Positions 17,443 to 26,598 of a stretch of DNA of 64,000 bases are shown here, in pieces; within the stretch, counting starts at the first letter, position 1; each line of letters begins with the position of its first letter. This DNA comes from JBFJKD01 sp038106145 (GTDB lineage Bacteria; Pseudomonadota; Gammaproteobacteria; Pseudomonadales; Porticoccaceae), in contig JAYODD010000004.1 in NCBI GenBank assembly GCA_038106145.1, positions 62,001-126,000 on the forward strand. Reading direction: 5' to 3'. Position numbers and translations under genes: made by a program. The notes below the pieces were generated by a model. It was not told where the DNA came from, did not search any database, and was given only the letters and a program-made list of their open reading frames with translations.

Positions 17443-17736
17443 TCAGGCCGCATCCAATCGCAATTTGCCAACCCGCTTTAGATTGACGTGTTGGCGCGCC
17501 CGCCAAAGATCGTGGGTATCCTGCATGGCCAACCAGCTCTCCGGGGAACGACCTATCGCCTTGGACAGCCGTAGCGCCATTTCCGGAGTAATCCGGCTAG
17601 TGCCCCTAAGAATACGGCTAAGTGTGGAGGCGGCCACATCCAGCTTGACCGCAAGCTCTCGGCCGCTAATACCGTTTGGCTCAAGGTAAATATCGGTAAT
17701 GAACTCACCAGGGTGTGGCGGGTTGTGCATAGTCAT
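17443..17736 (-). CDS. higA: HigA antitoxin
   Basis: This XRE-family antitoxin (VapI/HigA group) begins with the hallmark PPHPGEFITDIYLEPNGIS. Its helix-turn-helix includes GRELAVKLDVAASTLSRIL, and the family tail GRSPESWLAMQ follows. It binds and silences HigB and represses the pair's promoter. Its start lies at the stop of higB (shared base at 17736), so translation is coupled. 97 residues is normal. Confidence 0.92.
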   Translation of the reverse strand: MTMHNPPHPGEFITDIYLEPNGISGRELAVKLDVAASTLSRILRGTSRITPEMALRLSKAIGRSPESWLAMQDTHDLWRARQHVNLKRVGKLRLDAA

Positions 17737-18014
17737 CAGTGATAATCCTCGTAGTCCAGAATGTAGCCGTTCCCGTCCCGGAATTCGAATGTTACACGCC
17801 AGTTGCCATTCACCGTTATGGACCAGCGTCCGCGCATTTCACCTTTGAGCGGGTGCAAGCGCAAGCCCGGGATATCCATATCCTCGATGCGCTGGGCCGT
17901 GTCCAGGGCGGCCAACAACATTCGGAGCCGTTTGGCATGACTGGCCTGGACACCCGAGGCGTTACCCGTTTCAAACAAACGCCGCAATCCTTTGTGCCGG
18001 AACGATTTAATCAC
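17736..18014 (-). CDS. higB: HigB toxin
   Basis: This is a RelE-superfamily mRNA interferase of the HigB type, recognised by IKSFRHKGLRRLFE at the start, LHPLKGEMRGRWSITVNGNWRVTFEF in the centre (split here as two motifs: HPLKGEMRGRWSI and NWRVTFEF) and the end YILDYEDYH. It is the first gene of the pair. It begins with GTG very close to the predicted transcription start, and no Shine-Dalgarno sequence is visible, so it may be translated from a leaderless mRNA. 92 residues matches the family. Confidence 0.92.
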   Translation of the reverse strand: MIKSFRHKGLRRLFETGNASGVQASHAKRLRMLLAALDTAQRIEDMDIPGLRLHPLKGEMRGRWSITVNGNWRVTFEFRDGNGYILDYEDYH

Positions 18015-18020
18015 GACACA

Positions 18021-18049
18021 ACCATACCATGTTGCGCAACACGCAACAA
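18021..18049 (-). promoter_or_regulatory. promoter and palindromic operator of higBA
   Basis: On the minus strand TTGTTG and TATGGT are 17 nt apart. The perfect palindrome TGTTGCGCAACA (18030-18041) lies in the spacer, a good site for HigA autorepression. The -10 box ends only about 7 nt before the higB GTG, so the first transcribed base should be at or next to the start codon. Confidence 0.55.
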
Positions 18050-18194
18050 GAACCCTGACGCTTCACTTACCATCACCTCCCTGTGCAATTAAGTTGGCAG
18101 ACACTCCCTAACCAAAATTCGGCAATACCTGGTAAATAGCCATCAATAAAAAGCTGCGACAACTCTACATAGCGGTGGCAGCGTTAGAGAACAC

Positions 18195-18221
18195 AAAAAA
18201 AAAGCCGCCCGAAGGCGGCGA
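18195..18221 (-). terminator. terminator of the adhesin gene
   Basis: On the minus strand the stem GCCGCC/GGCGGC with tetraloop TTCG is followed by nine T residues. It is 46 nt after the adhesin stop and ends the long leftward lap transcription unit. Confidence 0.9.
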
Positions 18222-18266
18222 ATTTTTTAGCGGTTCAGGCCCTGTATCAGCAACCTGGCGCCAGCG

Positions 18267-21200
18267 TTACACTATATCAGTCACCAGATTACCGCCCGTC
18301 AGCAAGGTTTGGATAATCGCCGTCTGGTCTACTGCACCAGTAACCAGATCAACCCCTTGCAGAACAATCGTCTGATCCGGTGTGCCAAAACTACCACCTC
18401 CGTCCACATCGATTTTGATAATCGTGTCGCCGCTCGACTCGCTGAAATTCAGGAAGTTGGTAAGGTTTGACGCCGTACCGGTTTCACCCACCAATAGGGC
18501 TGCAAGGTCCAGCACATCCCCTTCCGCAGGATTGTAGACACCACCACCGCCCTGATTAAAATCGGTAATAGTATCTACGCCGGTTTCATTTAATAACCAT
18601 TTGAACGTATCGGCACCGAGGCCACCGGTAAGGGTGTCGTTACCCAAACCGCCGGTAATAATGTCATCTCCTGCTCCACCGATAATGACGTCTGCCAGTG
18701 AGGTCCCGGTAAGCACATCCGCGCCGGAAGTGCCGGCTATGGCTTCCAGCACTAATCCACCAGCCGCGTCGCCATCGACATGTATGCTAAAGCTCTGCGC
18801 GGCAGTATCACCGTCCTGATCCGTCAAGTTGAGCGTAAAGTTAAAATCCAGATCCGCCGGGGGAGTAGTTGATGTTGTGGTCACCGAGACGTCGTTCAGC
18901 CTGAAACCATCGTTGCTATCCTGAATATCGATACCCGTAACAACATCCGTATTGCTTTTCACATCTACGGCCCAAATCGTGGTGATGGAATCATCGGCAC
19001 CGAAGCCAAAGCCAGGCAAGTCGTCTATTTGGATGCTCGCACCCGATATGGCATTCACGTAAAACACTTCGGACTGGGTCCCGTCTGCGTTGTAGTAGAC
19101 GGTAATCTTCAGGCCGACTTGGTTATTGGAAGGGTTCCCGGTAAAGCCATTCGCAACGAAACTGAAGTTATCTACCGCCTTATTGAACGAAAATTTAATC
19201 GATTCATTTCTATCAATCGTGTTGTTGTCCACAGCCCACCCTGGCGTGCTGGGATTGACGAGGTCATTTGCCGTGCCGGACGTGCCATCGTCCGCAGTGA
19301 CAGTGACCGTGAGGTCGCCGCTATTGATGATCTTTGTGGCACCAGGTCCGGATGCGGTGACCGCACTGGTCAGGAGCGGAATGGTTTCGGTAGCGGGGTC
19401 GCGATGAAACACCTCTATGGAATCGGTGCCATCCGCATTCAAGGTGACCTTGGCCACCAGGTTTCCATCCGCATCCTTCAGATCCAGAATCACGCTGGAA
19501 CTGGTGCTGGACGCAATAGTGACATTACCCGTTACCCCAGAAAGTGTCGGGGTGGCCTGCGCACCATCAGCACCAAACTGCCAATCGGCAAACTGACCGA
19601 AATACGTGGTATTGGTAGCGGGGTTAGGTGCTGAAATACTGACCCCCGTACCCGCATCAAGACCATCGTTAATAATGGTGAACTGCGGCGCATCATCTTC
19701 AAAACTGATGCTGCTACCGATATTGACCGGCGTACTGGTCGCCGTATCGCCATCGCCGTCCTTGTAGGTCACCGTCACCTGCAGGGCCGAATTGGTTAAC
19801 GACACCGAATCATCCGGATTCGTCGCGCCGCCCAACGGGTGGTTCAATGACAGGTATTGCACCATGTACACAAAACCGGTGAGCGGATCGATGGTAATGG
19901 CAAATGCAATCGTACCCGTGGGGTTAGCCGTATCCGTGCCACCTGCCTCGGTGCCGACGCGGCCAACAATCACACCACTGCCGTTGTCGTACAGGAAGAT
20001 TTGCGTGCCTTCCGTGGTACTGACCCCAGAGAATGTTGCGTTAGTAACTTTGAGCGCATAGGTTGTCGCGCCACTCGCGGCCTGGCCGTCAGCCCCAAAG
20101 CTGCCACCACTCAAGGACACAATAGCTGCACCACCAGCCGCATAACCCAGCGGGCCAGTGCCCGGCACATCCAGATCATCCCCAACACCTGTCAAAGCGC
20201 TGAACAGCGCCGCTACGGTTGTTGCGGAGCCGTTGAAGGTAATAGCCGTGCTGCCCGCGACGTCTTTGTCGTTGGCGTCGCCAGCCGGACTCGGCGTAGC
20301 CGTTGCATTTTGTAAACCCGCACTTTCGTCGTGGGTCACCCAGCCATTTTCTGTGACACTCAATGTTGGTGCACTCGGACCATCGTCTTTAAACGTGACC
20401 GTCAATGCGGTGTCCGAGGTCACCGTGCTGGTGTCCCCATCGCCATCCGTCGCCACTACCGTCGCGTAAATCAGGTCGGTCAACGACACCGATTCGTCGT
20501 GACTCGTGCCCGGTGTGGGATGTTCGATCGCCTTATATTCCACCAGGGTGATCTTGCCATCGCTGCCCAGGGACACGATAAACGCTACCGCACCTGTGGG
20601 GTTTGCCGTCGTGTCATTCGACCCTTCACGGCCAACAATCAGGCCATTCTCCGTGTACAGGAAGATGCTATAACCACCCGTCACGTCTAACCCACTGTCC
20701 TGACCGGTAAACGCACCGCCCGTGGAGTTGGTCAAGCTCATAACAAGACTGTTACTCGACGCCGCACCGTCCGCACCAAACACGCTCGCACTACTGTCCG
20801 CCACCAGCGCACTCCCACTGGTCGCCTGACCCAGTGCCGCACCCGCTGGACCGTTAGTCAGCGCAGCAATCGCCGTCACCAACGCCGCCGGGATACTGGC
20901 AACATCGTTGGAGCCCGCGTCAATCCCCGCCGTTTCGTCGTGGATCACCGTGACCGTTTTCGTGGTAAACGCCGCGCTCGGACCATCGTCCGCAAACTTG
21001 ATGTTGCCACCCAGATCAACACTCACCGGCGTGCTCGCCGTGTCTAAATCCCCATCCGTCACCGTGACCGTCGCCGACAACGTCACTTTGCCATCACTCA
21101 AGGCAATCAGTTCGTCATAGGACGAGGCATCCGCGTTCGGCAGGTGATCAATCGCACCGGTCTGCGTCAGTGTCACCACGCCCGCTCCCGATACCGCTAT

Positions 21201-23434
21201 CGTGAACACACCGTTATCCGTAATGCTCGCATCATCCGTCACATCGCCCGGCGCCGTGGTCGAACCCACTACAACACCCGCAACGTTATACAGATAAATG
21301 ATGGAACCACCGCTGGTCAGACCAGAGTCCGCCGTCACCACATTTAAGGCAAAACTACCAATCGTCGCTGCCGCGCCCTGACCATCCGCACCATAGGCCG
21401 CTGTTCCTGACGCCGCACTTAACAACGCCGCTACCAGGGCACCACTGTCATTCGCCGTCGCTCCGTAGGCGTTAGCATCGCTCCCGCCTTTCGCTTCCGT
21501 ATCATCCGTCGTCAGCACAATGCCGTCCGTCGAGGCACTACCCGCACTCACGCTCGGACCATCGTCCGCAAACTTGATGTTGCCACCCAGATCAACACTC
21601 ACCGGNNNNNNNNNNNNNNNNNNNNNNNNNNNNNNNNNNNNNNNNNNNNNNNNNNNNNNNNNNNNNNNNNNNNNNNNNNNNNNNNNNNNNNNNNNNNNNN
21701 NNNNNTCAGCACAATGCCGTCCGTCGAGGCACTACCCGCACTCACGCTCGGACCATCGTCTTCGATTGTCACGGTGACGTTCGCTGTGTCAGACAGCGAA
21801 CCATCAGACACGGTCAAGGTAACGTTAAAGGTTAAATCGTCTTCCACCGTATCGTCCGCATGGTCAACCGGGCCGCTCAAGACCACTGACACTTTCCCAC
21901 TGCTATCCACGGTCAAACTAATGATCGTCTTGGTGCCCTCACCGTCGGGGATCGTCCCGATCAAAGGATCTGCGACGGTACCGGTACCAGAAAAACTAAT
22001 CGGTGCGCCACCGGATGTAAGTCCCGCTTCAGTGGTGGACAAGGTGTAAGACAGCGTGTCGCCATCCGGGTCGCTACCCGGAATGGTTATATCGTCCGTT
22101 GCAGAGTTGGTGGTATCTTCCGGGTTGGGCAAATCGTCCGGAATCCCGGCGTCCAGGCCTTCTTCGGACACCGTTAGCGCGCCACCCCGGGCGACGGGGG
22201 GCTTGTTGACGTTTATGATCTGTAGAGAATGGCTATCGGTGTCGACGCTGCCATCGGAGTCGGTGATTTTCAGCGAGAAGGAAATATTCGTGGTAGCGCT
22301 CACTTCCGCAGAAACAAACGTCCAGGTACCATCACTGTTAACGGTAAGGGTTCCCGCGCCGGTGTTTATCCCCGTACCCAACGCGTATTCAACGCTGTTA
22401 AAGATAACCACCACGGTGGAGGGTACGTCGGCACCATCATCTTTTGTCCAGGTGCCATTTAACGTGCCACCTTCGTCGATGCTGTCGGTCGTCGGCGTGG
22501 CATCGGGCACGGCGGGTAAAATAGCTATTTCGGGAACGGTATCGACAATGTTGAACGTAACCGTGGCGGTACCAGTATCGCCGGTACTGTCCTGCACGGT
22601 ATAGGTGAAACTTTCGCTGTCGGGCATATCGTCGCTGTGATGAACCTGTTCAGGTGGCGTATATTGATAGGTGCCATCGGCAAAGATAATGAGTGTGCCG
22701 CCCAGGGACCCGGGAACCGGTTTACCGACCAGATTGGGGTCGCCATTCACTGCAATAACCGGCGGGTTGCCGGGGCCGTCGGGGCCGAACGAGTCATTGG
22801 TGATAACGCTACCGCCAAATGTAGAACCAGACTCCACAATGAAGCCGTCGTCGGGAATGATTTCGATGAAATCGTCCTCCGGCTCGGGCGCGCCCGCATC
22901 GACGATGATTTCGGTGTTGGCGGTGGGATCGATAACAGGCCGCGGATCAATATCGGGATCAAAGCCCGCCTGGGGCCTTACTTCGTTGATATCGCGTCCG
23001 AAGATTGCGCCCTGACCGATTTCATCACCGGCACCACCGCCACCAGCGTTGTCGCCGCCAGCCGCGGTTTCTTCGAGTTTTTCAGAGATGTCTTCGCCGC
23101 GCTCCAGGGCCGCCAGCAGTTCTTCAAACTGGGAGGCATTCTCGCCTTCACTGTAACTGGCAAGCTGGGTCACGCTGTCTGCGGTGAAGAGGAAAGAGCC
23201 GTCCCGGGGGAGTTCCTTCAACTCGCCATTGGCCAGAGTAACCAGTGCCTGGCCACCGTTTACCGCTTCGACGGTATCGCCCGCGAAGATGGGGTCGCCC
23301 GGTTGCAGCTCGCGCACCATGCCATCGGCACCGATGGCGACCACCGAGCCGCCACTGGATGCCGTGAGAACAGCAACGACTTTTGCGTCCTGTGCTGCTT
23401 CGATTTCATTTCCCTGTTTGGTTTCGTCGTTCAT
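18267..23434 (-). CDS. lapA: giant LapA-type T1SS adhesin with retention domain, T1SS-143 repeats and RTX end (internal 100-N gap)
   Basis: This is a large surface adhesin exported by the LapBCE system. From the N-terminus: a retention module of about 120 residues, a TAAG motif at residues 123-126 matching the LapG cleavage site, a Gly-rich linker, cadherin/Ig-like modules (for example GTLNGTWTKDDGADVPS), and several repeats of the T1SS-143 kind ending in FADDGPS or similar. The C-terminus has RTX nonapeptides (GGAGDDIITGGLGNDTLTGG) and a T1SS target domain that ends NLVTDIV. The ATG at 23434 has GGAGGGG about 7 nt upstream. A 100-N gap at 21606-21705 breaks the repeat array and shifts the frame. 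Identical 55-nt copies occur on both sides, so repeats have been collapsed and the real protein is longer than the roughly 1,690 residues visible. Confidence 0.92.
21512..21566. repeat. adhesin repeat copy left of the assembly gap
   Basis: These 55 bases are identical to 21706-21760 on the other side of the 100-N gap. The next 39 bases up to the gap also match a second copy starting near 20992. The unit encodes the end of one T1SS-143 module and the start of the next (DDGPSVSAGSASTDGIVL). Confidence 0.85.
21606..21705. other. 100-N assembly gap in the adhesin repeats
   Basis: Exactly 100 undetermined bases lie between near-identical repeat copies. The round number and the frame mismatch between the two flanks show that the size is a placeholder. 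The number of missing repeat modules is unknown. Confidence 0.95.
21706..21760. repeat. adhesin repeat copy right of the assembly gap
   Basis: Identical to 21512-21566. Beyond 21760 the sequence diverges into a different module (IEDDGPS preceded by VTVT), so this copy marks the N-terminal edge of the collapsed array. Confidence 0.85.
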
Positions 23435-23506
23435 CTCTTTCCCCTCCGGGATGGTTAATTCAGCCCTGTTTCGGTATGCAAGCAGGGCCAAGCTCTTACC
23501 TTTACC

Positions 23507-24838
23507 TTACAGTTTGGCACCTACCATAAACATGAGATCGCCCATGCTGTGGAAAATACGGTACTCGTTAAATACCAGATCGTATTGCGCCGAAATCAAC
23601 GACGTCTTGGCGCTGACGTTTTCAGTTTCCGTGTTCAATAAATCCAGCAGGGTCCGCCGACCCAGATCAAACTGGTCGATGTAGGCGGACTTGGTGCGGG
23701 TGGAATCCGCGACATGGGCCTCCAGGGAGGGAATTTGCGCTAACAGGGTCTCGTGGGCCACCCAGGACAGGCGCATTTCCTGCTCAACTTCGCGGTGGGC
23801 GTTATTGCGAATCTCCTTGGCTTTTTCCATCAGATAGGCAAATTCCTGTTTGCGCGCAGAATCCGCGCCACCGCGATACAGGTTGTAGCGCATGCGCAGC
23901 ATGACCCGCAGATCGTCCACCTGCTGTTCTATACCGTCGATATTGTCGTTGAGATCCCGCTCGACCTCCACGTGAAAAGACGGATAAAACGGGCTTTTGG
24001 TCTGCTCGTAACGAAATGTGGTGGCTTCGACATCCGCGTTGGCCACCGCCATGATCGGGTGATTTTCGGCCGCCTTGGCCACGGCTTCATCGACGCTGCC
24101 GGGCAGGTACTTGCGGTAGGAACCGGGCTTGTCTAACGCCCCTTCCTGGGGAAATTCACCGACTACCCGCTGATAGTTGATACGGGCGTCGCGCAGGTTG
24201 GCCGACGCGGAGGCCAGATTGGTTTTGGCCAGGGCGAGACGACCGGCGATCTGATCCAGGTCAGCGCGACTGCCAACCCCGGAATCGGCGCGCTTCTTCA
24301 TGCGCCCGTAGACTTCCTCGTGAAAGGCCAGGGTGTCCTGTGCCAATTTCAGAATTTCTTCCTGCTTGAGCACCTCGGTAAAAACCCGCACCACTTCGAG
24401 GGAGACATCCTCGCCTACCGCCCGCGACCGTTGTTTGGCGCTTTCTTCGCGGGCCTGCTGGTTGCGGTATTCGTTGCTGGTGTTGAACCCGTCGAACACC
24501 AGCTGGCGAATATTCAATTGCGTTTCGCGGCGCTCAAGTTCGTTGCGGGTGCGGGTGGGCTTGCCGGGAAAGATACGTCCCGTGGGATCGCGCTCCTGAA
24601 AGCCGAACCCGGCGATTAAATCCACCGTGGGATAGTAGCCCGCCAGGGCCTGGCGCACCTGTCGATCCCGCGCATCGACTTCGCGCAGTTCGGCCAGAAC
24701 TTGCGGATTGGTGGTTAACGTGGTGGCGATGACCTCGCGGACATCAACGGCACTGGCCGGCGCGGCAATCAGCAGTACGCCGAACAGCGTGAAAAACAGT
24801 CTTTTGGTGGTTTGTGTGACGCGATTATTGTGCAGCAT
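23507..24838 (-). CDS. lapE: TolC-family outer-membrane channel of the adhesin exporter (LapE-like)
   Basis: This is an outer-membrane trimeric channel of the type I secretion system, in which the retained adhesin is thought to sit. A signal peptide ends at APASA-VD. The mature part has the two coiled-coil repeats of outer membrane efflux proteins, with conserved points such as NPQVLAEL, GYYPTVDLIAGFG, QLVFDGFN and NLYRGGADSARKQE. The ATG at 24838 is preferred: GAGGG lies upstream and the signal peptide starts properly, while the ATG at 24886 adds a polar stretch. The adhesin gene starts 72 nt downstream, so lapE and lapA are probably one transcript. Confidence 0.9.
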   Translation of the reverse strand: MLHNNRVTQTTKRLFFTLFGVLLIAAPASAVDVREVIATTLTTNPQVLAELREVDARDRQVRQALAGYYPTVDLIAGFGFQERDPTGRIFPGKPTRTRNELERRETQLNIRQLVFDGFNTSNEYRNQQAREESAKQRSRAVGEDVSLEVVRVFTEVLKQEEILKLAQDTLAFHEEVYGRMKKRADSGVGSRADLDQIAGRLALAKTNLASASANLRDARINYQRVVGEFPQEGALDKPGSYRKYLPGSVDEAVAKAAENHPIMAVANADVEATTFRYEQTKSPFYPSFHVEVERDLNDNIDGIEQQVDDLRVMLRMRYNLYRGGADSARKQEFAYLMEKAKEIRNNAHREVEQEMRLSWVAHETLLAQIPSLEAHVADSTRTKSAYIDQFDLGRRTLLDLLNTETENVSAKTSLISAQYDLVFNEYRIFHSMGDLMFMVGAKL

Positions 24839-25029
24839 GGCTAAGTTTCCCTCTTCCTTAATATGCGTTGACTCATGTCGATACAATTAATGGGCGCCAA
24901 AAAAAACAATAAAAATGATTCAAAAACAAATCATTAGAGCCGTTTCTTAAAGTGCCCACACAATTCCCTTTATTACCGTCCCTGTACACGTTACGCATCC
25001 ATTGGGCTTCTTTGCCCCGCACAATGAGA

Positions 25030-25057
25030 GTTGTATCACACTGTGCCCGTGATTCAA
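25030..25057 (-). promoter_or_regulatory. weak candidate promoter for lapE-lapA
   Basis: The 329-nt interval 24839-25167 has no gene. On the minus strand TTGAAT and TACAAC are 16 nt apart, each matching consensus at four of six positions. An AT-rich hairpin (AATGATT/AATCATT, 24914-24935) lies between it and lapE. The long gap between lapC and lapE suggests separate control of the exporter and the adhesin. Confidence 0.25.
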
Positions 25058-25167
25058 TTACCGCTTATACCGCGATCTGCCCGCTTGGTCGCTTTGTTGC
25101 GAAGCGATACCATTTACTCCTTAAAAACAACCGGTTATCGCTGTTAGCTGTGGTTTGCCGCATACAT

Positions 25168-26598
25168 TCAACGCTCGCGAAATGCCAATTGTTTGGTTTT
25201 AAGTATAGGTTTCAGAATGTAGTCGAGGACGGTTTTCTTTCCAGTCAGGATGTCGACCTGAACCGTCATGCCGGGAATGATGGGGAGGGGGTCCTCGCCT
25301 TCCTTGCCGAGACTGCTACTTTCTGTTTGTAAGCGCACCTGATAATAGCTTACCCCCTCCTCGTCCACAATGGTATCGGGGCTGATCAACACCACCTTCG
25401 CGCCGAGTCCGCCGTGGATGGAAAAATCATACGCGGTGAATTTAACGGTGGCCTTCTGGTTGGGGTGCAGGTAGGCGATATCCGCCGGTCGCACTTTGGC
25501 GTCCACCAGCAGGGAATCGTCCACCGGGACAATTTCCACCAGATCAGCACCAGGTTGTATGACCCCGCCCACGGTTTTGACCTTAATCTGTTTGACCGTG
25601 CCCCGCACCGGCGAACGTACAATCGTACGCGCAACCCGGTCTTTATAGGCCTGGTTGCTCTCTTTGTAACGGTCCAGTTCAGCCGTCACCTCATTGAGTT
25701 CCTTGCGCGCCTCGTTGGCGAAATTCTGCGCGTAACTCTCGGCGTTGTTCTGCGCTTCCTGATACTCCGCCTCCAGCTGCGGAATCGCCAGGCGCGCCCG
25801 GTTCAGCTCACCCTTGAGGTCGTTGACCTGGCGTTCAAGGCGCAACAGTTCGACGGCGGAAACGGCGCCCTCCGCCACCAGTGGCCGGGTTACGGACAGC
25901 TCTCTGCTTAATAACTCGTAACTGTTGGCCAGATTCTGGCGGCTGCCCCGCACAGAAGACAGCTCCTGTTTTTTCTGCTCCACTTTTTGCTGTAACGCAT
26001 CGTAGCGACTCTGAAATTCGTTAGCCCGCGCGCGGAACAATTGCCGCTCGCTTTGCGCCAGCTTCTCGTCCAGATCCACATCCATCCTGGCCAACTCTTC
26101 ATCAAAACTGGTGGATTGCGCCTCCGCACGCAAACGGGCCGCCTTAGCGGTGAGCTGCATCACCTGCAAGGCCCGTTCGCGAAAGGTCGAAGAAAATAAT
26201 GTGTCGTCAATCTGCATCAGCGGTTGCTCGCGCTCCACCAGCTCGCCCTCGGTGACGTGCAGCTTGGCCAATATGCCGCCCTCCAAATTTTGCACCACCT
26301 GTACGTCGCTGGAGGGTACGATTCGGCCTTCGCCACGGGTAAATTCGTCCACCTCGGCAAAATAGGCCCAGATCAGCATAATGAAAATAAATGCAGAAAC
26401 ACACAGCAGTAACAGCCGATGCAAACCCGGCGTTTGCAACATCACCGCCTCCGACGAATAGGACATGTATTTCAGGTCCGTGGCGGGGGACAGATTGAGA
26501 TGTTGACGCAATTTCTTTAAATCAAAACCGGGTCCAAAACCGTCCTTTTGCGTGGCGGGTTTGTTATTGGTGTCTTTTTTAACGGGAACGTTTTTCAT
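25168..26598 (-). CDS. lapC: HlyD-family membrane fusion protein (LapC-like)
   Basis: This periplasmic adaptor connects the LapB ABC transporter with the LapE channel. A single TM helix is at about residues 59-80, followed by a lipoyl half-motif (EGRIVPSSDVQVVQNLEGG), a long coiled coil of about 200 residues, and a beta-barrel domain with RSPVRGTVKQI and the HlyD signature near GMTVQVDILTGKKTVLDYI. The length of 476 is typical. Its ATG shares a base with the lapB stop (TGATG), so translation is coupled. Confidence 0.95.
   Translation of the reverse strand: MKNVPVKKDTNNKPATQKDGFGPGFDLKKLRQHLNLSPATDLKYMSYSSEAVMLQTPGLHRLLLLCVSAFIFIMLIWAYFAEVDEFTRGEGRIVPSSDVQVVQNLEGGILAKLHVTEGELVEREQPLMQIDDTLFSSTFRERALQVMQLTAKAARLRAEAQSTSFDEELARMDVDLDEKLAQSERQLFRARANEFQSRYDALQQKVEQKKQELSSVRGSRQNLANSYELLSRELSVTRPLVAEGAVSAVELLRLERQVNDLKGELNRARLAIPQLEAEYQEAQNNAESYAQNFANEARKELNEVTAELDRYKESNQAYKDRVARTIVRSPVRGTVKQIKVKTVGGVIQPGADLVEIVPVDDSLLVDAKVRPADIAYLHPNQKATVKFTAYDFSIHGGLGAKVVLISPDTIVDEEGVSYYQVRLQTESSSLGKEGEDPLPIIPGMTVQVDILTGKKTVLDYILKPILKTKQLAFRER

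Noticed and set aside
18267..23434. Repeats in the adhesin gene considered as a CRISPR array
   Set aside because: The repeats are long, translated and of protein-module size, without short spacers. No cas genes are near.
25030..25057. TCAC/GTGA pattern considered as a CRP site before lapE
   Set aside because: The half-sites have the wrong orientation and spacing for TGTGA-N6-TCACA.
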